The position numbers were made by a program, and so were the translations under genes. A stretch of 64,000 nucleotides of DNA, taken from the NCBI RefSeq assembly GCF_051233475.1, contig NZ_JBKFGH010000011.1:62001-126000 (forward strand), written 5' to 3'. Of this stretch, positions 41,559 through 50,199 are shown in pieces. The DNA is from Bacillus_BU sp051233475. GTDB lineage: Bacteria > Bacillota > Bacilli > Bacillales > Cytobacillaceae. The notes beneath the pieces are model-generated. The model did not search any database. It saw nothing but the letters and a program-made list of their open reading frames with translations, and was not told the DNA's origin. The first letter of the stretch is position 1; each line of letters begins with the position of its first letter.

Positions 41559-44500
41559 TTGTCTTTTATTCACCTGCATGTATACAGTTCATATAGCCTT
41601 TTATCAAGTACCGCTGACATACGTGAGCTTGTTAAGAAAGCAAAGGAAAATGGTTTTCCCGCTATTGCCTTAACAGATAGAAATGTCATGTACGGCACAG
41701 TAGCTTTTTATAAGGAATGTCTTAGACAATCAATTAAACCGATCATAGGTCTAACGGTGGATATTGAGAGTGAAACGGTTGAAGCGAAAGCTTATCCGCT
41801 TGTTTTATTAGCTAAAAATCAAACAGGGTTTCAAAATCTGTTGAAAATATCGAGTGTCGTACAAACCAAATCTTCACTTGGAATTCCGATTAAATGGCTA
41901 AAACACTACGCAGATGGATTGATCGCATTAACACCTGGTAAATCGGGAGAGATCGAGGAGGCTCTGCTAAATGGAAAAATTGACACAGCCAACCATTTAG
42001 TAGATATATACAAAAAGATGTTTGGGGCAGAAAACTTTTATTTAGCCCTGCAGGACCATGGAATCCAAACCGAAAAATCGCTCATTTTATCTTTAACAGA
42101 GCTTGGGGAAAGGACAAATACTCAGCTAGTAATTACAAATGAAGTACAATATTTGGAAAAAGCTGATGCCTTTGCACACGAATGTCTGATGGCAATAAAA
42201 AATGGCGGAAAATTAAATGATGAGAACCGAAAACGTTTGGAAACCGATCAATATTATTTAAAAAGCACTCAGGAAATGGTTGAGCTCTTCTCAGACTTAC
42301 CGGATGCGTTAGAGAATACGTTGAAAATTGCTGAAAGATGCCAGGTCCGCTTTGATCTTAATCAGAAAAGACTTCCGAGATACCCTATCGAGGCAGGCCA
42401 AACCTCTGACATGGTTTTGGAAAAAATTTGCTTAGAAGGCTTCGAACAAAGGTATGCTAATCCAACCAGTTTACATAAGAAAAGGTTAAAGTACGAGCTC
42501 TCCATTATTCAAAAAATGAATTTTAGTGATTATTTTCTAATTGTATGGGACTTTATCAAATTCGCCCGGGAACAAGGGATATTAATTGGACCTGGACGGG
42601 GGTCTGCAGCGGGATCGATGGTTGCCTATGTTTTGTATATTACAGATATCGATCCAATTGAGCATCATCTATTATTTGAGCGATTCTTAAATCCAGAACG
42701 AATCTCGATGCCGGATATCGATATTGATTTCCCGGATACTCGGCGAGAAGAAGTAATTCAATACGTGGCCAAAAAATATGGTGAACTTCACGTTGCTCAA
42801 ATCATTACGTTTGGGACTTTAGCAGCTAGGGCGGCAATAAAGGATGTAGGAAGGGTCTTTGGATTCAATCCGAAAGAATTGGACCAACTTTCCTCGTTGA
42901 TTCCCGCAAAGCTTGGAATAACGTTAAATGGAGCTTTCCAAGAGTCGGAACCGTTAAGAAGATTTATTTCGGAGTCAGAACTGCACCAGCGTTTGTTTGA
43001 TACTGCCCAAAAACTTGAGGGGCTTCCAAGGCATACATCCATTCATGCTGCAGGTGTTGTCATCAGTGAGCAACCATTAGTAGAAACCGTTCCAATTCAG
43101 TCTGGACACAATGGAGTGTATTTAACACAATATTCAATGGAGTATTTAGAAGATGTTGGCTTATTAAAGATGGACTTTCTTGGACTAAGGAATCTTTCCT
43201 TTATCGAGTCAATCCTCTCATCTATCTTTCGCCATACAAGAAAAAGGCTCGATATTCGATCCATTCCATTAAATGATAAACAAACCTTTGATTTGTTGGC
43301 AAAAGGTAATACAACCGGGGTTTTTCAATTGGAATCAGAAGGAATGCGAAAAGTACTAATGCAGCTTGCTCCAACTAATTTTGAGGATATTGTTGCTGTT
43401 AATGCTTTGTACCGGCCTGGCCCGATGGAAAATATTCCAACCTTTATTAATCGAAAGCATGGTCGTGAGAAGATTTCTTATCCACATCCGGACTTGGAAC
43501 CCATTTTAAAAAATACATATGGAGTCATTGTATACCAAGAGCAGATCATGCAGATTGCATCCGTTATGGCCGGTTTTTCGCTTGGAGAAGCCGATTTGTT
43601 GCGCCGAGCTGTCAGTAAAAAACAAAAACAAACCCTTGATAGTGAACGTAATCATTTTGTAAGAGGAGCCAAGAAAAACGGCTATAGTGAAAATGCGGCA
43701 AATGAAATTTATAATTTAATTGTCCGCTTTGCAAATTACGGTTTTAACCGAAGCCATGCTGTTGCCTATAGTCTCATTGCATACCAGCTTGCTTATTTAA
43801 AGGCTCACTATCCTTTATATTTTATGGCCTGCTTACTATCTTCGGCAATCGGGAATGATCATAAGATTGTCCAATATATTCGGGAGCTTCATCAAATGGA
43901 TGTCAAGCTGCTTCCGCCATCTATTAATAAAAGCGATTATGCCTTTCAAGTTGAAAAAGGTTCGATTCGTTACAGCCTTTTAGCAATAAAAGGGGTAGGG
44001 GCTAACGCGTTAAAGGAAATTTTTCAGGCTCGAAAAGGAAAACCATTTAAAGATTTATTTGAATTTTGCCTAAGGGTTCCATCAAAGGCGGTAAACAGAA
44101 AAACAATGGAAGCACTTGTCCACTCAGGAAGTTTCGATGAATTTGGACAGGACCGAGCCGTTTTGCTTGCCAGCTTAGATGTAGCGCTTGAACATGCTCT
44201 ATTGTTTATGCCGGAAGATACAGTTCAATTTGATATTTTTGATGAGGATGAATTTTTAATCAAACCGAAATATGTTACGGTTGATCCCTTGCCAATTGAT
44301 GCAAAATTAGCTTTTGAAAAAGAGGTTTTAGGTTTATTTTTATCCGATCATCCTCTTGCGGTCTTTAAGAAAGAATTTGAAACAGCAAAGCTCACGTCGC
44401 TTGCAGAACTTTATCCAGGAATGAAGAAGGCACAAAAAGGAGTTTATGTCTCAGACATAAAGAAGATCAGAACAAAAAAAGGCGATCCTATGGCTTTTTT

Positions 44501-44915
44501 AACGATTAGTGATCAAAGTGGAGAGCTAGAAGCTGTGCTATTTCCTCTTGTTTTTAAGAGAATTGGTCATTTATTTCAACAAGGCGCAATGCTGATGATT
44601 GAAGGGGATGTCGAGGAAAGGGAAGGGAAATTACAGTTTATTGTAAAAAATGGACAGGAAATTAAGGGTTTTTTGTCGAAAATGAATAAAGTAAAGCTTT
44701 ATTTGAAATTAGTAACTGATAAACAAACACCAGAGCATCTTCATCAATTGAAAGCTTTGCTGCATCGTTTTTCTGGTGATATAAATGTTGTTCTTCATTA
44801 TGACGGAGTGGATAAAACGGTATTATTGCCAGAAGAGGAAAGCGTAAATGGGACGGAACAATGTAGGCAGGAATTAATGGATTTACTTGGTGTTGAGAAT
44901 GTAATTTTAAAATAA
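41559..44915 (+). CDS. dnaE: DNA polymerase III alpha subunit DnaE
   Basis: An 1118-residue C-family polymerase. In low-GC Gram-positives DnaE extends RNA primers before handing over to PolC. An N-terminal PHP domain (HLHVYSSYSLLSSTADI) is followed by the polymerase core with GPGRGSAAGSMVAYVL near 350 and the catalytic aspartates in MPDIDIDFPDTRREE near 385. Helix-hairpin-helix segments lie near 800, and a C-terminal OB fold (GVYVSDIKKIRTKKGDPMAF) near 970. PHP-domain metal residues are partly lost, as in B. subtilis. The start is a TTG at 41559 after AAGGGTGTGA. It is about 1115 residues in B. subtilis. Confidence 0.96.
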   Translation: MSFIHLHVYSSYSLLSSTADIRELVKKAKENGFPAIALTDRNVMYGTVAFYKECLRQSIKPIIGLTVDIESETVEAKAYPLVLLAKNQTGFQNLLKISSVVQTKSSLGIPIKWLKHYADGLIALTPGKSGEIEEALLNGKIDTANHLVDIYKKMFGAENFYLALQDHGIQTEKSLILSLTELGERTNTQLVITNEVQYLEKADAFAHECLMAIKNGGKLNDENRKRLETDQYYLKSTQEMVELFSDLPDALENTLKIAERCQVRFDLNQKRLPRYPIEAGQTSDMVLEKICLEGFEQRYANPTSLHKKRLKYELSIIQKMNFSDYFLIVWDFIKFAREQGILIGPGRGSAAGSMVAYVLYITDIDPIEHHLLFERFLNPERISMPDIDIDFPDTRREEVIQYVAKKYGELHVAQIITFGTLAARAAIKDVGRVFGFNPKELDQLSSLIPAKLGITLNGAFQESEPLRRFISESELHQRLFDTAQKLEGLPRHTSIHAAGVVISEQPLVETVPIQSGHNGVYLTQYSMEYLEDVGLLKMDFLGLRNLSFIESILSSIFRHTRKRLDIRSIPLNDKQTFDLLAKGNTTGVFQLESEGMRKVLMQLAPTNFEDIVAVNALYRPGPMENIPTFINRKHGREKISYPHPDLEPILKNTYGVIVYQEQIMQIASVMAGFSLGEADLLRRAVSKKQKQTLDSERNHFVRGAKKNGYSENAANEIYNLIVRFANYGFNRSHAVAYSLIAYQLAYLKAHYPLYFMACLLSSAIGNDHKIVQYIRELHQMDVKLLPPSINKSDYAFQVEKGSIRYSLLAIKGVGANALKEIFQARKGKPFKDLFEFCLRVPSKAVNRKTMEALVHSGSFDEFGQDRAVLLASLDVALEHALLFMPEDTVQFDIFDEDEFLIKPKYVTVDPLPIDAKLAFEKEVLGLFLSDHPLAVFKKEFETAKLTSLAELYPGMKKAQKGVYVSDIKKIRTKKGDPMAFLTISDQSGELEAVLFPLVFKRIGHLFQQGAMLMIEGDVEEREGKLQFIVKNGQEIKGFLSKMNKVKLYLKLVTDKQTPEHLHQLKALLHRFSGDINVVLHYDGVDKTVLLPEEESVNGTEQCRQELMDLLGVENVILK

Positions 44916-44921
44916 TCTATC

Positions 44922-44951
44922 TTTACATCTATTTAAGGAATAGTATATATT
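44922..44951 (+). promoter_or_regulatory. Probable promoter of ytsJ and the FadR-type regulator
   Basis: TTTACA at 44922-44927 with TATATT at 44946-44951 and an 18-base spacer. The predicted start near 44958 puts the TGGTCAGACCA palindrome at about +8. Confidence 0.45.
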
Positions 44952-44964
44952 GATATATGACAAC

Positions 44965-44975
44965 TGGTCAGACCA
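44965..44975 (+). promoter_or_regulatory. Palindromic operator TGGTCAGACCA, candidate FadR-type site 1
   Basis: A perfect 11-bp palindrome that also fits the TGGTNNNACCA pattern of FadR-subfamily GntR regulators. It lies just after the predicted start of the ytsJ transcript, which includes the regulator gene itself. A near copy lies before accD at 46980. Confidence 0.6.
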
Positions 44976-45039
44976 CTAGAAGGATTCAATCGTAAGCGAT
45001 AAACGCTATTTCTTGGTACATTTGAGGGAGTGGGAAAAG

Positions 45040-46278
45040 TTGACTATTCGTGAAGAAGCATTGCACATGCACAGTATAAAAAAGGGAAAGTTAGAAACCG
45101 TTCCTAAGGTTCCGGTTCAAAACGCTAAAGACTTGAGTTTAGCGTACTCACCTGGGGTAGCCGAGCCTTGTAAGGAAATTTATGATCGACCTGAAACGGT
45201 TTATGATTACACCATGAAGGGAAATATGGTTGCTGTCGTTTCCGATGGAACCGCAGTTCTCGGTTTAGGGAATATTGGTCCAGAAGCTGCATTGCCTGTA
45301 ATGGAAGGAAAAGCCGTTTTATTTAAAAGCTTTGCTGGTGTGGATGCATTTCCAATTTGTTTAAACACAACGGACATTGAAAAAATCATCGAAACGGTTA
45401 AATTATTAGAGCCGAATTTCGGTGGGGTCAATCTTGAAGATATTGCAGCACCTAATTGCTTTGTTATCGAAGAGAGATTGAAGAAAGAAGCAAATATTCC
45501 AGTTTTTCATGATGATCAACATGGAACTGCAATTGTTACAGCAGCCGGATTGGTAAATGCGGTAAAGCTGACTGGCAAAAAAATGACTGAAATTAAAGTG
45601 GTTGCTAATGGGGCTGGGGCTGCTGGTATCGCTATTATTAAGCTTTTATTCACTTATGGTGTGCGCGATATCATTATGTGTGATACAAAAGGTGCCATCT
45701 ATGAAGGACGCCCTGTTGGTATGAATAAAATTAAGGATGAGGTTTCAAAATTTACGAATCGGGAAAATCTTCAAGGAAGCCTAGCTGATGTTATTCAAGG
45801 TGCGGATGTGTTTATCGGTGTTTCAGCAGAAGGGGCTCTAACCGCTGAAATGGTAAAAACGATGAATGAAAATCCAATCATTTTCGCAATGGCTAATCCT
45901 AATCCGGAAATTATGCCGTCTGTTGCAAAAGAAGCCGGGGCAATGGTTGTAGGAACCGGCCGCTCAGATTTTCCAAATCAAGTTAACAATGTGTTGGCAT
46001 TCCCTGGTATTTTCCGCGGTGCATTAGATGTTCGTGCAACGAACATTAATGAGGAAATGAAGGTAGCAGCAGTTGAAGCAATAGCAAATCTTGTTAGTGA
46101 TGATGAACTAAATGCCGACTATGTGATTCCAGGGCCGTTTGATCCGCGTGTTGCTCCTGCCGTAGCTGTAGCAGTAGCTAAAGCTGCAATGGAGACAGGT
46201 GTTGCACGAATTAAAGTCGATCTTGAAGAAATAAAAGAAAAGACACGAAAGCTTGCGAGTTTAGGAAAAAGCGAGTGA
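45040..46278 (+). CDS. ytsJ: NADP-type malic enzyme YtsJ
   Basis: A 412-residue malic enzyme that converts malate to pyruvate, CO2 and reduced nicotinamide cofactor. Visible are LSLAYSPGVAEPCKEI, the NAD(P)-binding ANGAGAAGIAIIKLL near residue 190, VFHDDQHGTAIVTAAG near 160 and GRSDFPNQVNN. B. subtilis YtsJ is the main NADPH-producing malic enzyme. The TTG at 45040 gives MTIREEALHMH, matching the family N-terminus and following GAGGGAGTGG; the frame listed from 45013 adds nine residues including that ribosome site. The next gene, a FadR-type regulator, begins 8 bases after the stop, so the two are likely cotranscribed. NADPH and pyruvate both feed fatty-acid synthesis. Confidence 0.95.
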   Translation: MTIREEALHMHSIKKGKLETVPKVPVQNAKDLSLAYSPGVAEPCKEIYDRPETVYDYTMKGNMVAVVSDGTAVLGLGNIGPEAALPVMEGKAVLFKSFAGVDAFPICLNTTDIEKIIETVKLLEPNFGGVNLEDIAAPNCFVIEERLKKEANIPVFHDDQHGTAIVTAAGLVNAVKLTGKKMTEIKVVANGAGAAGIAIIKLLFTYGVRDIIMCDTKGAIYEGRPVGMNKIKDEVSKFTNRENLQGSLADVIQGADVFIGVSAEGALTAEMVKTMNENPIIFAMANPNPEIMPSVAKEAGAMVVGTGRSDFPNQVNNVLAFPGIFRGALDVRATNINEEMKVAAVEAIANLVSDDELNADYVIPGPFDPRVAPAVAVAVAKAAMETGVARIKVDLEEIKEKTRKLASLGKSE

Positions 46279-46285
46279 CAAATAC

Positions 46286-46909
46286 GTGAATACATCACAA
46301 GAAAATTCCAAGGTTTATCTAGAGATTGTGAAACAGCTCAGGGACATGATTCATTCGGATAATCTTAAACCTGGAGATAAAATTCCATCGGAACGGGAAC
46401 TAACAGAGCGCCTTAGTGTAGGGCGCTCTTCCGTTAGAGAGGCTCTGCGTTCTTTAGAGCTTTTAGGGTTAATTGAGACTAGGCGAGGGGAAGGCACTTT
46501 TCTTAGAGATTTCAAGGGCCATCACCTCGTTGAATTACTCAGTACATTTATTTTGCAGGATGAGCAGGCCAAAAAAGATGTCCATGAAACAAAATATTTA
46601 ATTGAATTAGATTGTTTACGCCTGATTGTTCAAAGAAATAATGAAGAAAAGTTGAATAATTTATATAACTGGCTGAAAAAAAGCGATTTTAGCGATGATG
46701 ATTTCTTTTTACACATTGTCACATTAGCTGAAAACAGGTTAATATTAAGAATCTGGTTAATTTTAAAGGAATATGACATTGCATTACATAAGCAGAAAAA
46801 GCAAATGCCAAGAGAGAATTATTTTACCTTGCTCGAAGCGTTAATTAACAAAGATCATACTGCAATTATTTCTGCTTTTAACATACTAAGAAAATTGTCG
46901 AGCCGATGA
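46286..46909 (+). CDS. GntR/FadR-family transcriptional regulator
   Basis: A 207-residue regulator with an N-terminal winged helix (LKPGDKIPSERELTERLSVGRSSVREALRSLELLGLIETRRGEGTFL, residues about 27-72; signature PSERELTE and SVREALRSLE) and a short helical FCD-like C-terminal domain. The domain appears smaller than in most FadR proteins, so the ligand pocket may be reduced. The start is a GTG at 46286 with only a weak ribosome site (GAGTGA), so it probably depends on translation of the preceding ytsJ. It lies between malic enzyme and accDA, and candidate operators flank the cluster on both sides. I infer control of malic enzyme and acetyl-CoA carboxylase. Confidence 0.85.
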   Translation: MNTSQENSKVYLEIVKQLRDMIHSDNLKPGDKIPSERELTERLSVGRSSVREALRSLELLGLIETRRGEGTFLRDFKGHHLVELLSTFILQDEQAKKDVHETKYLIELDCLRLIVQRNNEEKLNNLYNWLKKSDFSDDDFFLHIVTLAENRLILRIWLILKEYDIALHKQKKQMPRENYFTLLEALINKDHTAIISAFNILRKLSSR

Positions 46910-46945
46910 CGACGTAATCCTACAGATTTTTAATTTTTACTCTCT

Positions 46946-46951
46946 TATAAT
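46946..46951 (+). promoter_or_regulatory. Possible -10 of the accDA promoter
   Basis: A perfect TATAAT without a good -35. The operator-like TGGTCTGGCCA lies about 22 bases after the likely start. Confidence 0.35.
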
Positions 46952-46979
46952 GTAATGACAAGCCGTATATTCTTTTGGG

Positions 46980-46990
46980 TGGTCTGGCCA
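46980..46990 (+). promoter_or_regulatory. Palindromic operator TGGTCTGGCCA, candidate FadR-type site 2
   Basis: One base away from the TGGTNNNACCA pattern and nearly the same as the site before ytsJ (9 of 11 positions identical). It lies 88 bases before accD. Confidence 0.55.
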
Positions 46991-47077
46991 CTTTCCGGGT
47001 AACGATACTGTTTGTTAATAATAATGTAATGTTGATATTTCCTTAAACATTAGTGAATCAACAAGGGAGGTAACACC

Positions 47078-47956
47078 TTGCTTAAAGAGTTTTTTACAAA
47101 ACCAAAGAAAAAGAAGTATGCGACAATTCCAACAGAACCTGCAAAAAGTGATGTTCCAGAAGGAATCATGATCAAATGTCCAAAATGCAAAAAGAATATG
47201 TATACAAAAGAACTTGTGAAAAATTTGAAGGTTTGTCTGCATTGCAGCTATCATTTTCCGTTGAATTCAAGGGAGAGACTAGAAAGCTTTGTCGATGAAG
47301 GTAGTTTTGAAGAGATCAATCAAAATATGGTTTCTACTAATCCATTACAGTTTCCTGATTATCTTGAAAAGCTTGAAGCGGACCGAGCAAAAACAGGCAT
47401 AAATGAAGCGGTTGTAACAGGAATGGCTAAAATAAATAATTTTTCTGCGGTCGTTGCCGTTATGGACTCTACCTTTAGAATGGGTAGTATGGGTTCCGTT
47501 GTCGGTGAAAAAATAGCCAGAGCGATTGAAAAAGCGGACGAACTGTCTGTCCCATTTATTATTTTTACGGCATCTGGCGGAGCAAGAATGCAAGAGGGTG
47601 CACTAAGCTTAATGCAAATGGCGAAAACAAGTGTTGCTTTAAAACGTTTTAGTGATAATGGCGGGCTGATTATTTCAATTATGACCCATCCTACGACCGG
47701 TGGAGTTTCTGCGAGCTTTGCCTCACTTGGTGATTATAATTTAGCTGAACCGGGTGCATTAATCGGTTTTGCAGGCAGAAGAATCATTGAGCAAACCATT
47801 CGCGAGGAACTACCAGAGGATTTCCAAACTGCTGAATTTCTATTAAAGTATGGGCAACTTGATGCTGTTTTTTCTAGATTAGATTTAAAGGAAAAGGTTG
47901 CTACTATACTTTCTATTCATCAACCGGGAGGTGAGCTCGAATGGCTGGAGAATTAG
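47078..47956 (+). CDS. accD: Acetyl-CoA carboxylase carboxyltransferase subunit beta
   Basis: A 292-residue subunit that, with AccA, moves the carboxyl group from biotin to acetyl-CoA, the first committed step of fatty-acid synthesis. A zinc ribbon with C34-x2-C37 and C53-x2-C56 is at the N-terminus, and the crotonase-like core carries FTASGGARMQEG near residue 165. The start is a TTG at 47078 after AAGGGAGGTAACACC. It overlaps accA by 16 bases. Zinc fingers in AccD proteins are known to bind nucleic acid in some bacteria. Confidence 0.96.
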   Translation: MLKEFFTKPKKKKYATIPTEPAKSDVPEGIMIKCPKCKKNMYTKELVKNLKVCLHCSYHFPLNSRERLESFVDEGSFEEINQNMVSTNPLQFPDYLEKLEADRAKTGINEAVVTGMAKINNFSAVVAVMDSTFRMGSMGSVVGEKIARAIEKADELSVPFIIFTASGGARMQEGALSLMQMAKTSVALKRFSDNGGLIISIMTHPTTGGVSASFASLGDYNLAEPGALIGFAGRRIIEQTIREELPEDFQTAEFLLKYGQLDAVFSRLDLKEKVATILSIHQPGGELEWLEN

Positions 47957-48918
47957 AATTTGAGCGCCCGATAATCGAGCTTAGACAAAAGATACTCGAT
48001 TTGAAGGAGTTCACTAAAACCGCTGATGTTGATTTATCAACGGAAATTTTCAATCTTGAAATGAGACTGGAAAAGCTTGAAAAAGAGATATATGAAAATA
48101 TGAAGCCTTGGGACCGAGTACAGCTTGCTCGCCACCAAAATCGGCCAACAACACTTGACTACATTTCACTTTTATTTACCGATTTTATTGAATGTCACGG
48201 TGATAGAACGTTCCGTGATGATGAAGCGATCGTTGGTGGAATTGCGAAGTTTAATGGTCTCCCGCTAACTGTCATTGGCCATCAGCGCGGAAAAGATACG
48301 AAAGAAAACATTCGACGTAATTTTGGTATGCCTCATCCGGAAGGGTACAGAAAGGCTTTAAGGCTAATGAAACAAGCTGAGAAGTTTCGTCGTCCGATTG
48401 TTTGTTTTATTGATACGAAAGGAGCTTATCCTGGTAAGGCGGCGGAAGAACGCGGTCAAAGCGAAGCGATTGCTCGTAATTTGTTTGAAATGGCCAGCCT
48501 AAAGGTTCCTGTGATTTGTATTGTTATTGGTGAAGGTGGAAGCGGTGGTGCGCTTGCTTTAGGAGTTGGTAATCGTATTTATATGCTTGAAAACTCCACT
48601 TACTCAGTCATTTCTCCTGAGGGTGCAGCTTCCATTTTGTGGAGGGATGCCGCCCTTGCGAAACAAGCTGCTGAGACAATGAGAATTACTGCACCAGATT
48701 TGAAGGAATTGGGCGTAATTGATGAAATAATTCCTGAGGTCAAAGGTGGAGCTCATAAAGATGTTGAAGCTCAGGCAGAAGAAATTAATAAAATGTTATT
48801 GAAATCGTTAAAAGAATTACTAGCGCTTTCTGAAAAAGAACTTGTTGACGACCGATATGAAAAATTTAAAGCAATCGGTGAGTATTCTTTTTCATCCGAA
48901 TATAGTGTTGTGAAATAG
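47941..48918 (+). CDS. accA: Acetyl-CoA carboxylase carboxyltransferase subunit alpha
   Basis: A 325-residue partner of AccD. The N-terminal helical region (LEFERPIIELRQKILDLKEF) is followed by the carboxyltransferase core with GHQRGKDTKENIRRNFGMPHPEGYRKALR (seen near residue 120) and GEGGSGGALALGVGNRI near 200. The ATG at 47941 lies inside the end of accD, with GGGAGGTGAG as ribosome site, giving coupled, equal synthesis of both subunits. A strong terminator follows. Confidence 0.96.
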   Translation: MAGELEFERPIIELRQKILDLKEFTKTADVDLSTEIFNLEMRLEKLEKEIYENMKPWDRVQLARHQNRPTTLDYISLLFTDFIECHGDRTFRDDEAIVGGIAKFNGLPLTVIGHQRGKDTKENIRRNFGMPHPEGYRKALRLMKQAEKFRRPIVCFIDTKGAYPGKAAEERGQSEAIARNLFEMASLKVPVICIVIGEGGSGGALALGVGNRIYMLENSTYSVISPEGAASILWRDAALAKQAAETMRITAPDLKELGVIDEIIPEVKGGAHKDVEAQAEEINKMLLKSLKELLALSEKELVDDRYEKFKAIGEYSFSSEYSVVK

Positions 48919-48927
48919 TAAAAATAT

Positions 48928-48968
48928 AAACCTGTGACAGCCATTTCCAGTCACAGGTTTTTCATTTT
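48928..48968 (+). terminator. Terminator after accDA
   Basis: AAACCTGTGAC / GTCACAGGTTT followed by TTCATTTTTAT. Confidence 0.85.
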
Positions 48969-49209
48969 TATGGTAATAATTTGTGAAAAAAGGGAGGGAA
49001 ACCCTAAAAATATACCGAATAAAGCGGTTGCATTTTACGAATAATTCCGTATATGAAAAAATAGGCAGGATTCAGTTGTTATACCTCTTTCTTCATGATA
49101 TTTTAGAAATATTCCATAAGATATTGTTCATAATAAGAAAGTCAACAGGTTTAGTGATTAGAAATTTTTTACATATTTTTTACCTATAATAATATGAGGT
49201 GATGTCATC

Positions 49210-50169
49210 GTGAAAAGAATTGGTGTATTAACTAGCGGTGGAGATGCTCCAGGAATGAATGCTGCCGTCCGTGCTGTGGTTCGTAAGGCTATTTACCACA
49301 ACTTAGAGGTTTATGGTGTTTATGGAGGTTATGCAGGCTTAATTACCGGAAATATTAAAAAACTTGAATTAGGCTCCGTAGGTGATATTATCCATCGTGG
49401 TGGAACAATGTTATATTCTGCTCGTTGTGAAGAATTTAAAACAAAAGAAGGCCAACAAAAAGGGATTGAGCAATTAAAAGCCCATGGTATTGATGGACTG
49501 GTTGTTATTGGCGGTGATGGTTCTTATCGGGGAGCAAAAGCGTTAACTGAGCAAGGATATCCTTGTGTTGGCGTTCCAGGTACAATCGATAATGATATTC
49601 CGGGAACTGAACTGACAATTGGTTTTGATACAGCTTTAAATACTGTTATTGACGCAATCGATAAAATCCGTGATACAGCGACTAGCCATGAAAGAACATT
49701 TGTAATTGAGGTTATGGGTCGTGACGCGGGTGATATTGCTCTTTGGTCCGGGTTAGCAGGTGGAGCAGAGACAATCTTAATTCCTGAAGAAAACTACGAT
49801 ATGCAAGAAATCTTAAATCGTTTGAAAAAGGGTTCTGAGCGCGGTAAGAAGCATAGTATTATCGTTATTGCAGAAGGTGTCACTAGTGGTGTTGAATTTG
49901 GCAAGGAATTAAAGGCGGCAACAAATGCGGATGTTCGGGTTTCTGTATTGGGACATATTCAGCGTGGTGGAACACCAACAGCAGCCGATCGAGTGTTAGC
50001 TAGCCGACTAGGCGCACATGCGGTAGAGTTATTAATCAATAATAAGGGTGGCCGAGCGGTTGGAATTGAGCGCAATCGTTTAGTTGATTACGATATCATT
50101 GAAGCATTAGCACAAAAACACGTGGTTGATTTTGATTTATTAAAATTATCAAAAGAGCTATCAATATAA
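49210..50169 (+). CDS. pfkA: 6-phosphofructokinase
   Basis: A 319-residue ATP-dependent glycolytic enzyme that phosphorylates fructose 6-phosphate. GVLTSGGDAPGMNAAVRAVVR is at the N-terminus (ATP loop), VIGGDGSYRGA near residue 100, catalytic PGTIDNDIPGTE near 125 and the MGRDAGDIAL segment near 170. The start is a GTG at 49210 after TGAGGTGATGTC. A perfect TATAAT at 49185-49190 could be the -10. pyk follows after 30 bases, forming the usual pfkA-pyk operon. Confidence 0.97.
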   Translation: MKRIGVLTSGGDAPGMNAAVRAVVRKAIYHNLEVYGVYGGYAGLITGNIKKLELGSVGDIIHRGGTMLYSARCEEFKTKEGQQKGIEQLKAHGIDGLVVIGGDGSYRGAKALTEQGYPCVGVPGTIDNDIPGTELTIGFDTALNTVIDAIDKIRDTATSHERTFVIEVMGRDAGDIALWSGLAGGAETILIPEENYDMQEILNRLKKGSERGKKHSIIVIAEGVTSGVEFGKELKAATNADVRVSVLGHIQRGGTPTAADRVLASRLGAHAVELLINNKGGRAVGIERNRLVDYDIIEALAQKHVVDFDLLKLSKELSI

Positions 50170-50199
50170 GTACTATTTATCCGGCAGGAGGATTATGAA

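Noticed and set aside
48983..49189. 68-residue frame before pfkA
   Set aside because: No convincing ribosome site, AT-rich low-complexity composition, and it lies in the pfkA promoter region directly after the accA terminator.
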